DNA from: Achromobacter veterisilvae
GTDB lineage: Bacteria > Pseudomonadota > Gammaproteobacteria > Burkholderiales > Burkholderiaceae_B
Assembly (NCBI RefSeq): GCF_900496975.1
Contig: NZ_UFQC01000044.1
Coordinates: forward strand, 1-48,621
Reading direction: 5' to 3'
DNA length: 48,621 nt
Part shown: positions 6,584 to 14,108 of the stretch, piece after piece
Layout of the letters: each line of letters begins with the position of its first letter
Position numbering within the stretch: position 1 is the stretch's first letter
Notes under the pieces: generated by a model
Told to the model about the DNA's origin: nothing
Databases searched by the model: none
Seen by the model: the letters and a program-made list of their open reading frames with translations, nothing else
Position numbers and translations under genes: made by a program

Positions 6584-8560
6584 TCAGGCGGCCTTCTGCA
6601 TTTTGTCAAAGTGAGCGTTTTCGATGCGTTCGACTTCCGCGGCCGGGACCCAGTAGTCGACGTCGCGGTCATAGGCGCGGACGATGAACGAACCGATCAT
6701 GCCGACGAAACCGACGATGGACAGCCACCAGATGTGCCAGATCAGGGCAAAGCACATGACCAGGCCGAAGGCGCCGATGAATACGCCGGCGGAGGTGTTG
6801 CGCGGCATGTGGATGTCTTCGTACTTGGCGGGACGCTTGTAGGCCTTGCCGTTCTGCTTGTCTTCCCAGAACTGGTCCAGTTCATCGACGTGAGGAACGT
6901 GGGCGAAGTTGTAGAAGGGCGCGGGCGAGGAAATCGACCATTCCAGGGTGCGGCCGTCCCAGGGATCGCCGGTGACGTCCTGGTTCTGCTTGCGCTGTCG
7001 GACCGACACGAACACTTGCTGCAGCAGGAACCAGATGCCCAGCATGATCAGCGCGGCGCCGGCCAGGGCGACCAGCAGGTACGGCTGCCATTCGGGGTTG
7101 TCGTAGTGGTTCAGGCGGCGCGTCATGCCCTTGAAGCCCAGGACGTACAGGGGCATGAAGGCCATGAAGAAACCGACGAACCAGCAGTAGAACGAATAGC
7201 GGCCCAGGCGCTCGTTCAGCGTGAAGCCGAAGGCCTTGGGGAACCAGTAGGTCATGCCCGCGATGCAGCCGAAGACCACGCCGCCGATGATGGTGTTGTG
7301 GAAGTGGGCGATCAGGAACAGGCTGTTGTGCAGCACGAACGACACGCCGGGGATGGCCAGCATCACGCCGGTCATGCCGCCGATGACGAACACGATCATG
7401 AAGCCCAGCGTCCACAGCACGGGCGTCGTGATGCGCAGGCGGCCGCGGTAGATGGTGAACAGCCAGTTGAAAATCTTGGCCCCGGTCGGGATCGAGATGA
7501 TCATTGTCGCTATGCCGAAGAAGGCATTGACGTTGGCTCCCGCGCCCATGGTGAAGAAGTGGTGCAGCCAGACCAGGAACGACAGCACGCCGATGGCGGC
7601 CGTGGCGTAGACCATGGACTTGTAGCCGAACAGGGTCTTGCGGGCGAAAGTGGCGACCACTTCCGAATACACGCCGAACGCCGGCAGCACCAGGATGTAG
7701 ACCTCGGGGTGGCCCCAGATCCAGATCAGGTTCACGTACATCATGACGTTGCCGCCCATGTCGTTCGTGAAGAAGTGCGTGCCCAGGTAGCGGTCCATGG
7801 TCAGCAGCGCGAGCGTGGCGGCCAGCACGGGGAAGGCGGCGACGATCAGCACGTTGGTGACCAGCGAGGTCCAGGTGAAGATCGGCATCTTCATCAGGCT
7901 CATGCCCGGCGCGCGCATGCGCAGGATGGTCACGATGAAGTTGATGCCCGAAAGCGTGGTCCCCAGCCCTGATATCTGGAGCGCCCAGATGTAGTAATCC
8001 ACCCCCACGCTCGGACTGTAGTCCAGCCCGGACAGCGGCGGATAGGCGAGCCAGCCGGTCGCGGCGAATTCACCGACGAACAGCGAGACCATCATCAGCA
8101 CGACGCCGGCGCCGAACAGCCAGAAGCTCAGCGAGTTCAGGAACGGGTAGGCCACGTCGCGGGCGCCGATCTGCAGCGGCACCACGATGTTCATCAGCCC
8201 GGTGATGAAGGGCATCGCCATGAAGAAAATCATGATGACGCCGTGGGCGGTGAAGATCTGGTCGTAGTGGTGGGGCGGCAGGAAGCCGGCGGAGTCGGCG
8301 GAGGCGACCGCCAACTGGGTACGCATCATGATGGCGTCGGCGAAGCCGCGCAGCAGCATGATCAGCGCGACGATGATGTACATCACGCCGATGCGCTTGT
8401 GGTCGACCGAAGTCAGCCATTCGGTCCAGAGGTACTTCCACTTGCCGAAGTAGGTGATGGCGCCGAAGACCGCTAGGCCTCCCAGGCACACGGCGGCCAG
8501 CGTAACCATGACGATGGGTTCATGGTACGGAATGGCCTCGAGGGTGAGTTTCCCGAGCAT
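6584..8560 (-). CDS. cyoB: Cytochrome o ubiquinol oxidase subunit I
   Basis: The 658-residue catalytic subunit of the bo3-type quinol oxidase shows the expected metal ligands: the His of FTAHGVIMIFF for the low-spin heme, WGHPEVY with the His-Tyr pair at CuB, the tandem His of LHHFFTMG, and IAHFHNT with the high-spin heme His and second low-spin heme ligand. It has about 15 membrane helices. The long form, with an N-terminal extra helix and a C-terminal extension beyond the 12-helix core, is typical of CyoB. The enzyme oxidises ubiquinol, reduces oxygen to water and pumps protons. It lies between cyoA and cyoC with gaps of 2 and 3 bases. Confidence 0.97.
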   Translation of the reverse strand: MLGKLTLEAIPYHEPIVMVTLAAVCLGGLAVFGAITYFGKWKYLWTEWLTSVDHKRIGVMYIIVALIMLLRGFADAIMMRTQLAVASADSAGFLPPHHYDQIFTAHGVIMIFFMAMPFITGLMNIVVPLQIGARDVAYPFLNSLSFWLFGAGVVLMMVSLFVGEFAATGWLAYPPLSGLDYSPSVGVDYYIWALQISGLGTTLSGINFIVTILRMRAPGMSLMKMPIFTWTSLVTNVLIVAAFPVLAATLALLTMDRYLGTHFFTNDMGGNVMMYVNLIWIWGHPEVYILVLPAFGVYSEVVATFARKTLFGYKSMVYATAAIGVLSFLVWLHHFFTMGAGANVNAFFGIATMIISIPTGAKIFNWLFTIYRGRLRITTPVLWTLGFMIVFVIGGMTGVMLAIPGVSFVLHNSLFLIAHFHNTIIGGVVFGCIAGMTYWFPKAFGFTLNERLGRYSFYCWFVGFFMAFMPLYVLGFKGMTRRLNHYDNPEWQPYLLVALAGAALIMLGIWFLLQQVFVSVRQRKQNQDVTGDPWDGRTLEWSISSPAPFYNFAHVPHVDELDQFWEDKQNGKAYKRPAKYEDIHMPRNTSAGVFIGAFGLVMCFALIWHIWWLSIVGFVGMIGSFIVRAYDRDVDYWVPAAEVERIENAHFDKMQKAA

Positions 8561-8562
8561 TG

Positions 8563-9471
8563 TTAGTTGATTCCTGCGATCAGATTATTCGACGTGGGGG
8601 TGCACGTGGCGGAGTCCACGCCGGCCATCTTGGTCATCGTGCTGCCCAGGATGAAATCGAACATGGCGGGCGGCGCCGATGAATACTTGACTACCGGATT
8701 GTGTTCGCTGCGCTTGGTCAGTTCCGCGTAGACCTCGGGGGTCAGCGCGGCCGGCGCGGCCTTGGCTTCCTTGATCCAGTTGTCGAACCCTTCCTGCGGC
8801 ATGGCGATGGCCTTGAAGCGCATGCCGGAGAAACCGGCGCCGCTGTAGTTGGCCGAGATGCCCGCATAGGTGCCGGCTTCGCGCGCGTTCAGGTGCAGTT
8901 TGGTTTCCATGCCCGCCATCGAGTAGATCTGGCTACCGAGCTGGGGGATGAAGAACGAGTTCATGACCGAGGCCGAGGTGATCCGGAAGTTGACCGGCAC
9001 GTCCACGGGGAAGGCGATCTCGTTGACCGTGGCGATGTCGTACTCGGGGTAGATGAACAGCCACTTCCAATCCAGCGAAACCACCTCGATGGTCACCGGC
9101 TTGTGTTCGGAGACGAGCGGCTTGTAGGGATCCAGCGCATGCGTCGAGCGCCAGGTGATCACGGCGAGGATCGCCACGATGATACAAGGGACGCTCCAGA
9201 CCACGACTTCGATCGCCGTGGAATGGGCCCATTTGGGCTGGTAGTCGGCCTGGGTGTTGGATGCGCGGTATTTCCAGGCAAAGGTCACGATCATGACGAG
9301 GACCGGGATCACGACGATGAGCATGAGCCCCGTCGTCGTGAACAGCAAAGTCCGTTCTTGGGCGCCTATGTCTCCCTTGGGGGAGAGGATTTCCATGTTG
9401 CAGCCGCCAAGCAGCATGACCGCGCCGACGCCAATAATGCGCGTAAGGGTCGCAAGGAGGGGGTGTTTCAC
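8563..9471 (-). CDS. cyoA: Cytochrome o ubiquinol oxidase subunit II (lipoprotein)
   Basis: The 302-residue subunit II has a lipoprotein signal (MLLGGC lipobox near residue 23), two membrane helices and a periplasmic cupredoxin-like domain without the CuA cysteines, as expected for a quinol rather than a cytochrome c oxidase. Family motifs are SLDWKWLFIYPEYDIATVN and NSFFIPQLGSQIYSMAGM. I chose the GTG at 9471 because AAGG precedes it and the lipobox then falls at the usual place; the frame stays open upstream to 9588. It is the first gene of cyoABCD, and its upstream region holds RegA-type and FNR-type sites. Confidence 0.93.
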   Translation of the reverse strand: MKHPLLATLTRIIGVGAVMLLGGCNMEILSPKGDIGAQERTLLFTTTGLMLIVVIPVLVMIVTFAWKYRASNTQADYQPKWAHSTAIEVVVWSVPCIIVAILAVITWRSTHALDPYKPLVSEHKPVTIEVVSLDWKWLFIYPEYDIATVNEIAFPVDVPVNFRITSASVMNSFFIPQLGSQIYSMAGMETKLHLNAREAGTYAGISANYSGAGFSGMRFKAIAMPQEGFDNWIKEAKAAPAALTPEVYAELTKRSEHNPVVKYSSAPPAMFDFILGSTMTKMAGVDSATCTPTSNNLIAGIN

Positions 9472-9553
9472 GTACAGCCTTGGATGGAAGGTGGAAAATG
9501 CTGCGGAGCAGCAGACTGGAATGCTGCTAGGCAGCAACGTCCATCCTATCGGT

Positions 9554-9567
9554 TTGATTTGGGTCAA
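9554..9567. promoter_or_regulatory. FNR/Anr-type box upstream of cyoA
   Basis: TTGAT-TTGG-GTCAA matches the FNR consensus TTGAT-N4-ATCAA at 9 of 10 positions. It lies 83-96 bp upstream of the cyoA start codon and only 3 bases from a RegA-type box. FNR proteins repress aerobic bo3 oxidase genes under anoxia in enterobacteria; the same role here is an inference. Confidence 0.6.
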
Positions 9568-9570
9568 GCC

Positions 9571-9587
9571 TGCGACGAATGGTCGCA
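9571..9587. promoter_or_regulatory. RegA/PrrA-type box, proximal copy
   Basis: TGCGAC-GAATG-GTCGCA is a perfect 6-bp inverted repeat with a 5-base spacer and fits the GCGNC-N5-GNCGC pattern bound by RegA/PrrA/ActR regulators. It sits about 100 bp upstream of the cyoA start, next to the FNR-type box, and has the same core as the two distal copies. Confidence 0.65.
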
Positions 9588-9666
9588 TTCCCTGGGGAGA
9601 TTCTGCTTCGGGCGGAGCAGGTTCAGGGTTTTCCTAGGGGAGTAGGACCCCGGGGGCGGGTTCCAA

Positions 9667-9721
9667 GGTGCGACGATATGTCGCACCCGCACAAGCCAGG
9701 GATGCGACCTTATGTCGCATC
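9667..9721. promoter_or_regulatory. Two tandem RegA/PrrA-type boxes between regA and cyoA
   Basis: GGTGCGAC-GATAT-GTCGCACC (9667-9687) and GATGCGAC-CTTAT-GTCGCATC (9701-9721) are each perfect 8-bp inverted repeats with 5-base spacers and fit GCGNC-N5-GNCGC. They start 34 bp apart, and CCGCACAA follows both, so the unit looks tandemly duplicated. They lie directly behind the regA stop codon and about 200 bp upstream of cyoA. They could also act as weak hairpins ending regA, but no T run follows. Confidence 0.65.
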
Positions 9722-9729
9722 CGCACAAA

Positions 9730-10284
9730 TCAGTCCACGAGCACTTCGCGTTCCGGCCCCGGTTTTTTGGCCAGCTTGCGCTGCAAGGAGCGCCGGTGCA
9801 TCCCCAGGAGGCGGGCGGCGGCCGAGACGTTACCGCCGGTTTCGTGCAGCGCCTGGTGGATGTGCTCCCATTCTAGGCGGTGCAGGGGCGTCATGGTGGT
9901 TTCGATCGTAACGGATTCCGGCTTCACCAGGCCCAGCGTGCGCAGAATCATCGGCGCGGTGGCCGGCTTGGGCAGGTAATCGTCCGCGCCGCGCTTGATG
10001 GCCTCGACGGCGGTGGCCACACTGGCGTAGCCGGTGACCAGCAGGATGCGCATGTCCGCGCGCAGGGCGCGCAGCGGGCGGATCAGGGTCAGGCCGGAGT
10101 CTTCGCCCAGCCGCAGGTCCACCAGGGCGAAGGCGGGCCGGATTTCCTCGGCCACGCGCAGGGCCTCGGCGATGCCGGTGGCGGTGCGGGTTTCCAGGCC
10201 GCGGCGCGACAGGCTGCGCTGGAGGGTGCGCACGTACAGCTCGTCGTCGTCGATCAGCAGGCCCAGGTCGGTTGGATTCAGCAT
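9730..10284 (-). CDS. regA: Response regulator, RegA/PrrA/ActR family
   Basis: The 184-residue protein has a receiver domain with the acidic pocket IDDDE (11-15), phospho-acceptor Asp56 in FALVDLRLG, and Lys in the KPAT switch segment. A Pro-containing linker leads to a Fis-type helix-turn-helix GGNVSAAARLLGMHRRSLQR, the highly conserved DNA-binding part of the RegA/PrrA/ActR/RoxR group. These regulators control oxidases, carbon fixation and other redox genes. The gene starts one base after the regB stop codon, so the pair is co-transcribed. Its own recognition motif occurs three times between it and cyoA, which makes the cyo operon a likely target. Confidence 0.9.
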   Translation of the reverse strand: MLNPTDLGLLIDDDELYVRTLQRSLSRRGLETRTATGIAEALRVAEEIRPAFALVDLRLGEDSGLTLIRPLRALRADMRILLVTGYASVATAVEAIKRGADDYLPKPATAPMILRTLGLVKPESVTIETTMTPLHRLEWEHIHQALHETGGNVSAAARLLGMHRRSLQRKLAKKPGPEREVLVD

Positions 10285-10285
10285 G

Positions 10286-11479
10286 TCAGGTCCCGAGGGG
10301 GAGATAAAAGCGGATGCGGGTGCCGCCCCCGTCCGCCGGGGTCATCGTCATTTCGCCGCCGAGCTGCTCGACCGTGGCGTGCGACAGCGCCAGGCCCACG
10401 CCCAGCCCTCCCGGCTTGCCGCTGTTGAACAGGCTGGTGGCCGGCAGCAGGGTCTGGTCGGGGTCGAAACCCCGCCCGTAGTCCCGGACTTCGCCCCGCA
10501 AGGCGCCATAGCCGTATTCCAGGTGCAGGTCCACGCGGGGCGCGTTGGCGGTTTCGCCGGCGTCCGCCGCGTTGTTCAGCAGCGCCTGCAGCAAGTGGGC
10601 GATGGCCGGATCGACCCGCAGGCTGCTGGGCAGGGCGCCCGAGCGTTGCAGGTCGATGGTCGGCCGGATCAGGCGCCATTGTCCCACCACGCGGACGAGG
10701 TCCACGGCGGTTGGGACCGCCAGATTGCGGATCCGTTCCCGGCACAGGGCCAGCAACTGGCTGAGGGTGGAGACGTCCGCGCGCAGGTCTTCGTCCTTGA
10801 CTTCGGCGGCGATCTCGTCGGCCAGCAGCGTCATGGTGGCCAGCGGGGTGTTCAGTTCATGCGCCATCGCCGCCGCGTGGGTGGCCAGCGCGACGATGCC
10901 TTCGTTGCGGGTGAAGCGTTCGCGCAGCCGGGCCAGTTCGCGCTCGCGGGCGCGCAGGTCCGAGGCCAGCCGGGTCGAGAACACCAGCACCACCACCACG
11001 GAGATCAGGAAGTTGGCGCCCATGCCCCACAGCAGCAGGGTGTGGGTGTCCACGTCGCCGCGCAGCGGCTGGCCGAAGATCGCCGCCGCCGCGTATCCGG
11101 AAATCCCCGCCACGGCCGCCGCCAGCGCCCAGTTGCGCGGCAGCGCCAGCGCCGCCAGCGCGGTCAGGATCAGGAACATCATGCCGAACGGGTTGTTGAT
11201 GCCTCCGCTCCAGCCCACCATCCAGGCGAGCACGGCCATGTCCACGAACAGATGGCCGAACGCGGTCGCGTGGGACAGGTCGCGGCGGTGGCGCAGGCGC
11301 AGGCTGGCATAGACGTTGAATCCGATCAGCGCGCCCACGCCCAGCCACAGCGGCTCCAGCGGCAGGGCGAGGCCCAGCGCGCCGCTGGCCAGCAAAATGG
11401 TGGCGGCCTGGCCCGCGATGGCGAGCCAGCGCAGGCTGCAGAGGGTACGCAGGAATGAAAAGGCGGAACTACCGGGCAT
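10286..11479 (-). CDS. regB: Redox sensor histidine kinase, RegB/PrrB/ActS family
   Basis: The 397-residue kinase has six predicted membrane helices in residues 1-170. The loop GGINNPF (92-98) is the ubiquinone-binding GGxxNPF motif of RegB. The H box MAHELNTPLATM has phospho-acceptor His207, and Cys246 in LLALCRERI aligns with the redox-active Cys of RegB. A HATPase domain follows, with GVGLALSHATVEQLGG near the C terminus. The protein would sense the quinone-pool redox state and phosphorylate RegA. The ATG at 11479 has a poor ribosome binding site, but the first helix follows directly. The 220 bases before it to the DUF4148 gene show no clear promoter or gene. Confidence 0.9.
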   Translation of the reverse strand: MPGSSAFSFLRTLCSLRWLAIAGQAATILLASGALGLALPLEPLWLGVGALIGFNVYASLRLRHRRDLSHATAFGHLFVDMAVLAWMVGWSGGINNPFGMMFLILTALAALALPRNWALAAAVAGISGYAAAAIFGQPLRGDVDTHTLLLWGMGANFLISVVVVLVFSTRLASDLRARERELARLRERFTRNEGIVALATHAAAMAHELNTPLATMTLLADEIAAEVKDEDLRADVSTLSQLLALCRERIRNLAVPTAVDLVRVVGQWRLIRPTIDLQRSGALPSSLRVDPAIAHLLQALLNNAADAGETANAPRVDLHLEYGYGALRGEVRDYGRGFDPDQTLLPATSLFNSGKPGGLGVGLALSHATVEQLGGEMTMTPADGGGTRIRFYLPLGT

Positions 11480-11700
11480 ATCCAGACACAGAGGTGCCGG
11501 CCTGTCAGCCGGCGGGTCAAGCGCCCGGCTGCGCGGTACGCTGGCATCCGGGACGCGGCGCGGCGGGCGCCGGCTGCCGGCGCGCTCCAGGGGACGCCGG
11601 CTGCGGATGTGGTGGCATTGTATGGCGAATCGGGGGGAGGCGCCGGCGAGCGGCGGCGCAGGCCGTCCCTAATATTCAGCCGCCGGCGCGGCCGCCTGCG

Positions 11701-12060
11701 TCAGTGGATGGCGGAAGTGCCGCTGTGGGCCATCGCGGGAGGGGGATAGTCTTCCTGGTCGGAGGCCATCTCGCCCTGGGTCTGCGCCTGCTGGAGTTCC
11801 TGTTGCACCTGGGCGCGGCTTTCCGGCCGGGTGGAGGCGATCGCGGGCGGGTAGTCTTCCTGGCCGAACGTATACAGGCCGCTGGCTTTCGCCTGGGCCA
11901 GCTCGGCGCTGACCTGGGAGGCGGTCTTGGGGGCGGGGGCGGCGTAGGTGGCGCGCCAGTCGCCGTAGAGGTCGCGCGTGTATTGCGCGGGCTGGGCCTG
12001 GGCGGCCCCGGCGGCGGCCAGGCCGGCGCACAGCACTAAGGTTGCGGTAGAGGCTTTCAT
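11701..12060 (-). CDS. DUF4148-like secreted protein
   Basis: The 119-residue protein has a signal peptide (MKASTATLVLCAGLAAAGAA, cleavage near residue 23) and two repeat blocks: SQVSAELAQAKASGLYTFGQ then EDYPPA, and RAQVQQELQQAQTQGEMASD then EDYPPP. This is the DUF4148 arrangement seen in the protein at 1.8-2.1 kb, but the spacer motif is QEDYPPA instead of EPNNVPFQGVY. AGGAGC precedes the ATG. Function is unknown. It is on the same strand as the copper gene set, but 237 bases separate them, so it is probably transcribed independently. That gap contains GC-rich inverted repeats but no gene I can support. Confidence 0.8.
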   Translation of the reverse strand: MKASTATLVLCAGLAAAGAAQAQPAQYTRDLYGDWRATYAAPAPKTASQVSAELAQAKASGLYTFGQEDYPPAIASTRPESRAQVQQELQQAQTQGEMASDQEDYPPPAMAHSGTSAIH

Positions 12061-12297
12061 GAAATGCTCCTGGTAATCAAAGCATGCGGCCGAAGCCGGC
12101 CGCGCCGTCGTCCGCGATGCTGCGCGCGGACGATTTCCGGGATGCGCAATGCCAGCCCGGCGCGCGCCGGGCCTTTTCTGATTCGACCCGGCGCCCGGCG
12201 CGGCGTTGCGCGCCGGAGCCGCCTGTTGCACGGAAGGTGTTTCAGCCGTGCAGCACAGGTGTCATTCCGCTTTCATGGGGACGGCTTTCGCCGCGCC

Positions 12298-12786
12298 TCA
12301 GTGGCCGTGGCCCGCCGCGGGCGCGGCCGCCGCGTTCAGGGGCCGCGCCACCGCGTCCACCGGAACGCGCCGCTGGCGGCGCTGGGCGTCCTCGACCACC
12401 AGCGTCAGCGCGACGTGCTCGCCCGGCTCGATCTGGCGGGCCAGGTCGATCAGCATCACGTGGTAGCCGCCCGGCTTCAGTTCCACCGCCTGGCCGGCCG
12501 GCAGGTCCAGGCCCGGCACCTGCCGCATCTTCATCACGTTGTCCTGCATGGCCATTTCGTGGATCTCCACGTGCTTGGCGGCCTGCGATTCCACGGCGAC
12601 GAGCCGGCCCGGCGCGGCGGAGGTCAGGCGCATGAAGACGCCGGTGGCGTGCTGGCTGGGAACGGTGGCGCGGACCCAGGGATCCTCCACCGACAGGGAG
12701 GCGTCCTGGGCGAACGCGGAAGGGATTGCGCCGGCCAGCGCGCACAGGGCGATGGCGGCCAGGGATTTGATCGCGGTTGTTTTCAT
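12298..12786 (-). CDS. Periplasmic copper chaperone, PCu(A)C family
   Basis: The 162-residue protein has a signal peptide (cleavage after SAFA near residue 26) and a single PCuAC domain: DPWVRATVPSQHATGVFM at the N side, then VEIHEMAMQDNVMKMR and GGYHVMLIDL, which together give the H(M)-x10-M-x21-H-x-M type Cu(I) site. The C terminus is His-rich (AAGHGH), as in many copper carriers. Such proteins deliver Cu(I) in the periplasm, often to CuA or CuB sites of oxidases together with SCO proteins. The gene follows the SCO1 gene on the same strand after 28 bases, so the two are probably co-transcribed. Confidence 0.93.
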   Translation of the reverse strand: MKTTAIKSLAAIALCALAGAIPSAFAQDASLSVEDPWVRATVPSQHATGVFMRLTSAAPGRLVAVESQAAKHVEIHEMAMQDNVMKMRQVPGLDLPAGQAVELKPGGYHVMLIDLARQIEPGEHVALTLVVEDAQRRQRRVPVDAVARPLNAAAAPAAGHGH

Positions 12787-12814
12787 GGCGGATTCCTTTT
12801 CGGTGAAGATGGCG

Positions 12815-13435
12815 TCAGAGCACGGTGCGCAGGTCGTCCGCGCATTCCTGCGCGGTCTGCTGGTGGCGCAGGGCGATGCGCAGCTTGCCCTGGGCGTCGA
12901 TGACGTAGGTCAGCGCGGTGTGGTCCATGGTGTAGGACGAACCCGTGGGGACCCTCTGGTAGAAGACCTTGAACGATTGGGCGGCGGCGCGCGTCTGTTG
13001 CGCGTCGCCGCGCAGGCCGACGAACCCGGGATCGAAGGCCTGGGTATAGGCGCGCAGGATCTCGGGCGTGTCGCGCTCCGGGTCGACGGTGATGAACAGG
13101 ATGCGCAGTTTGGCGGCGTCCGCGCCCAGCAGACCCTTGATTTCGACGGCGCGGGTCAGCGCGGTGGGGCAGATGTCGGGGCATTGCGTGAAGCCGAAGA
13201 ACAGCATCACCGGGTGGCCGCGGTAATCGGCCAGCCGGCGTTCCCGGCCTTCGGTGTCTTGGAGCTGGAAGTCGCCGTCGGGCATGCCGGACAGGTCCAT
13301 GCCGTGCAGGGTCGGGGCGTCGGGGCCGCAGCCCGCCAGGGCCAGCAGGGCAAGGGAAGACAGCAGCAGGCGGCGCCGCGGATCGGGCGCGTGCGCCGGC
13401 GCGCCGGCGGGCGCGCGCGGAAAGGGGGAATGCAT
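12815..13435 (-). CDS. SCO1/SenC family copper metallochaperone (lipoprotein)
   Basis: The 206-residue protein has a lipoprotein signal (LALAGC, lipidated Cys36) and a thioredoxin-like fold with the copper site of SCO proteins: Cys85 and Cys89 in CPDICP, and His172 in MDHTALTYVID. SCO proteins bind copper in the periplasm and assist oxidase assembly or act as thiol-disulfide reductants. It lies between the DUF2946 gene and the PCuAC gene, a common arrangement in proteobacteria. The Arg-rich stretch before the hydrophobic core is a normal n-region, so the ATG at 13435 is plausible, although an internal start cannot be excluded. Confidence 0.93.
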   Translation of the reverse strand: MHSPFPRAPAGAPAHAPDPRRRLLLSSLALLALAGCGPDAPTLHGMDLSGMPDGDFQLQDTEGRERRLADYRGHPVMLFFGFTQCPDICPTALTRAVEIKGLLGADAAKLRILFITVDPERDTPEILRAYTQAFDPGFVGLRGDAQQTRAAAQSFKVFYQRVPTGSSYTMDHTALTYVIDAQGKLRIALRHQQTAQECADDLRTVL

Positions 13436-13496
13436 GGAAACCTCGTCGGTTGACGTGTCGTCAAGGCGCGCGGCGGGGCCGCGCGGTCAGGCGGAG

Positions 13497-13940
13497 TCAG
13501 GCGAGGGCGGGCGGGGCGCGGGAACCCAGCGGCGGGCCTTGGGCGCCTCGGGAAGGCGGGACGCCCAGGGCCGGCTTGGGCGGCATGTGCCGGCCGGCCG
13601 CGAGCACGAGAGGCGCGGGCGCGGAGGCGGGCGCGGGCGTGGCGTGCGCCAGCAGGCCGAAGGGGCACTGCGCGCCCGACCCGGCGGTATCGTGCCCGGC
13701 CTTGTCCTTGCCGCTTGCGGACAGGGCCAGCGCGAACGGCGGCATATCGCCGGCGGCCGAGCAGAACGTGACTTCCAGGCGCCCGTCGTGCAGCGCGCGG
13801 GCATCGGGCATGTAGCCCGCCGGAACCAGCGCGCGCAGCGCCAGCGCCAGAAGCGCCAGCCACAGCACGGCCCGGGCGCGCGCGGCGCTTCCGTGGTGCT
13901 GGAGGCGGATCCGGTCAGGCAGGGCAGGCATGCCAGGCAT
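13497..13940 (-). CDS. DUF2946 family protein
   Basis: The 147-residue protein has one N-terminal hydrophobic segment (VLWLALLALALRALVPAGYM), then EVTFCSAAGDMPPFALAL and CPFGLLAHATPAP, the usual pattern of DUF2946 with paired Cys. The family often sits beside copper-handling genes, and its function is not established. I chose the ATG at 13940 because AGG lies 7 bases upstream; an alternative ATG is three codons downstream. It is the first gene of the DUF2946-SCO1-PCuAC set. The upstream 170 bases, shared with the divergent lipoprotein gene, show no recognisable operator. Confidence 0.75.
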   Translation of the reverse strand: MPGMPALPDRIRLQHHGSAARARAVLWLALLALALRALVPAGYMPDARALHDGRLEVTFCSAAGDMPPFALALSASGKDKAGHDTAGSGAQCPFGLLAHATPAPASAPAPLVLAAGRHMPPKPALGVPPSRGAQGPPLGSRAPPALA

Positions 13941-14108
13941 TCTACCTGTAGGGCGGTTCCGCCGCGGCATCCGGCGCGGGAGCGCGAAAATCTTGGTACC
14001 CTTGAACGCACTCCGTCCCGACATCCGAATTCAGTGTCCCAGGTTTCAGTGCTTTCCTCGTCCGCTCCCGTCCCGTCCTTCGCCTCGCGAGCCGCCGCCA
14101 GCCGGGCG

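Noticed and set aside
5942..7972. Long plus-strand open frame antisense to cyoC and cyoB
   Set aside because: It is rich in Asp, His and Gln from the complementary strand of conserved oxidase codons, has no recognisable domain, and the cyo genes are certain.
12155..12172. Terminator on the plus strand
   Set aside because: A GC-rich perfect palindrome followed by four T residues, but no plus-strand gene lies upstream, and the perfect palindrome leaves no normal loop.
13254..14108. N-terminal extension of the NlpD-like lipoprotein
   Set aside because: The frame stays open far upstream, but the peptide is Arg/Gly-rich, overlaps SCO1 and DUF2946 genes on the other strand and lies before the lipoprotein signal.
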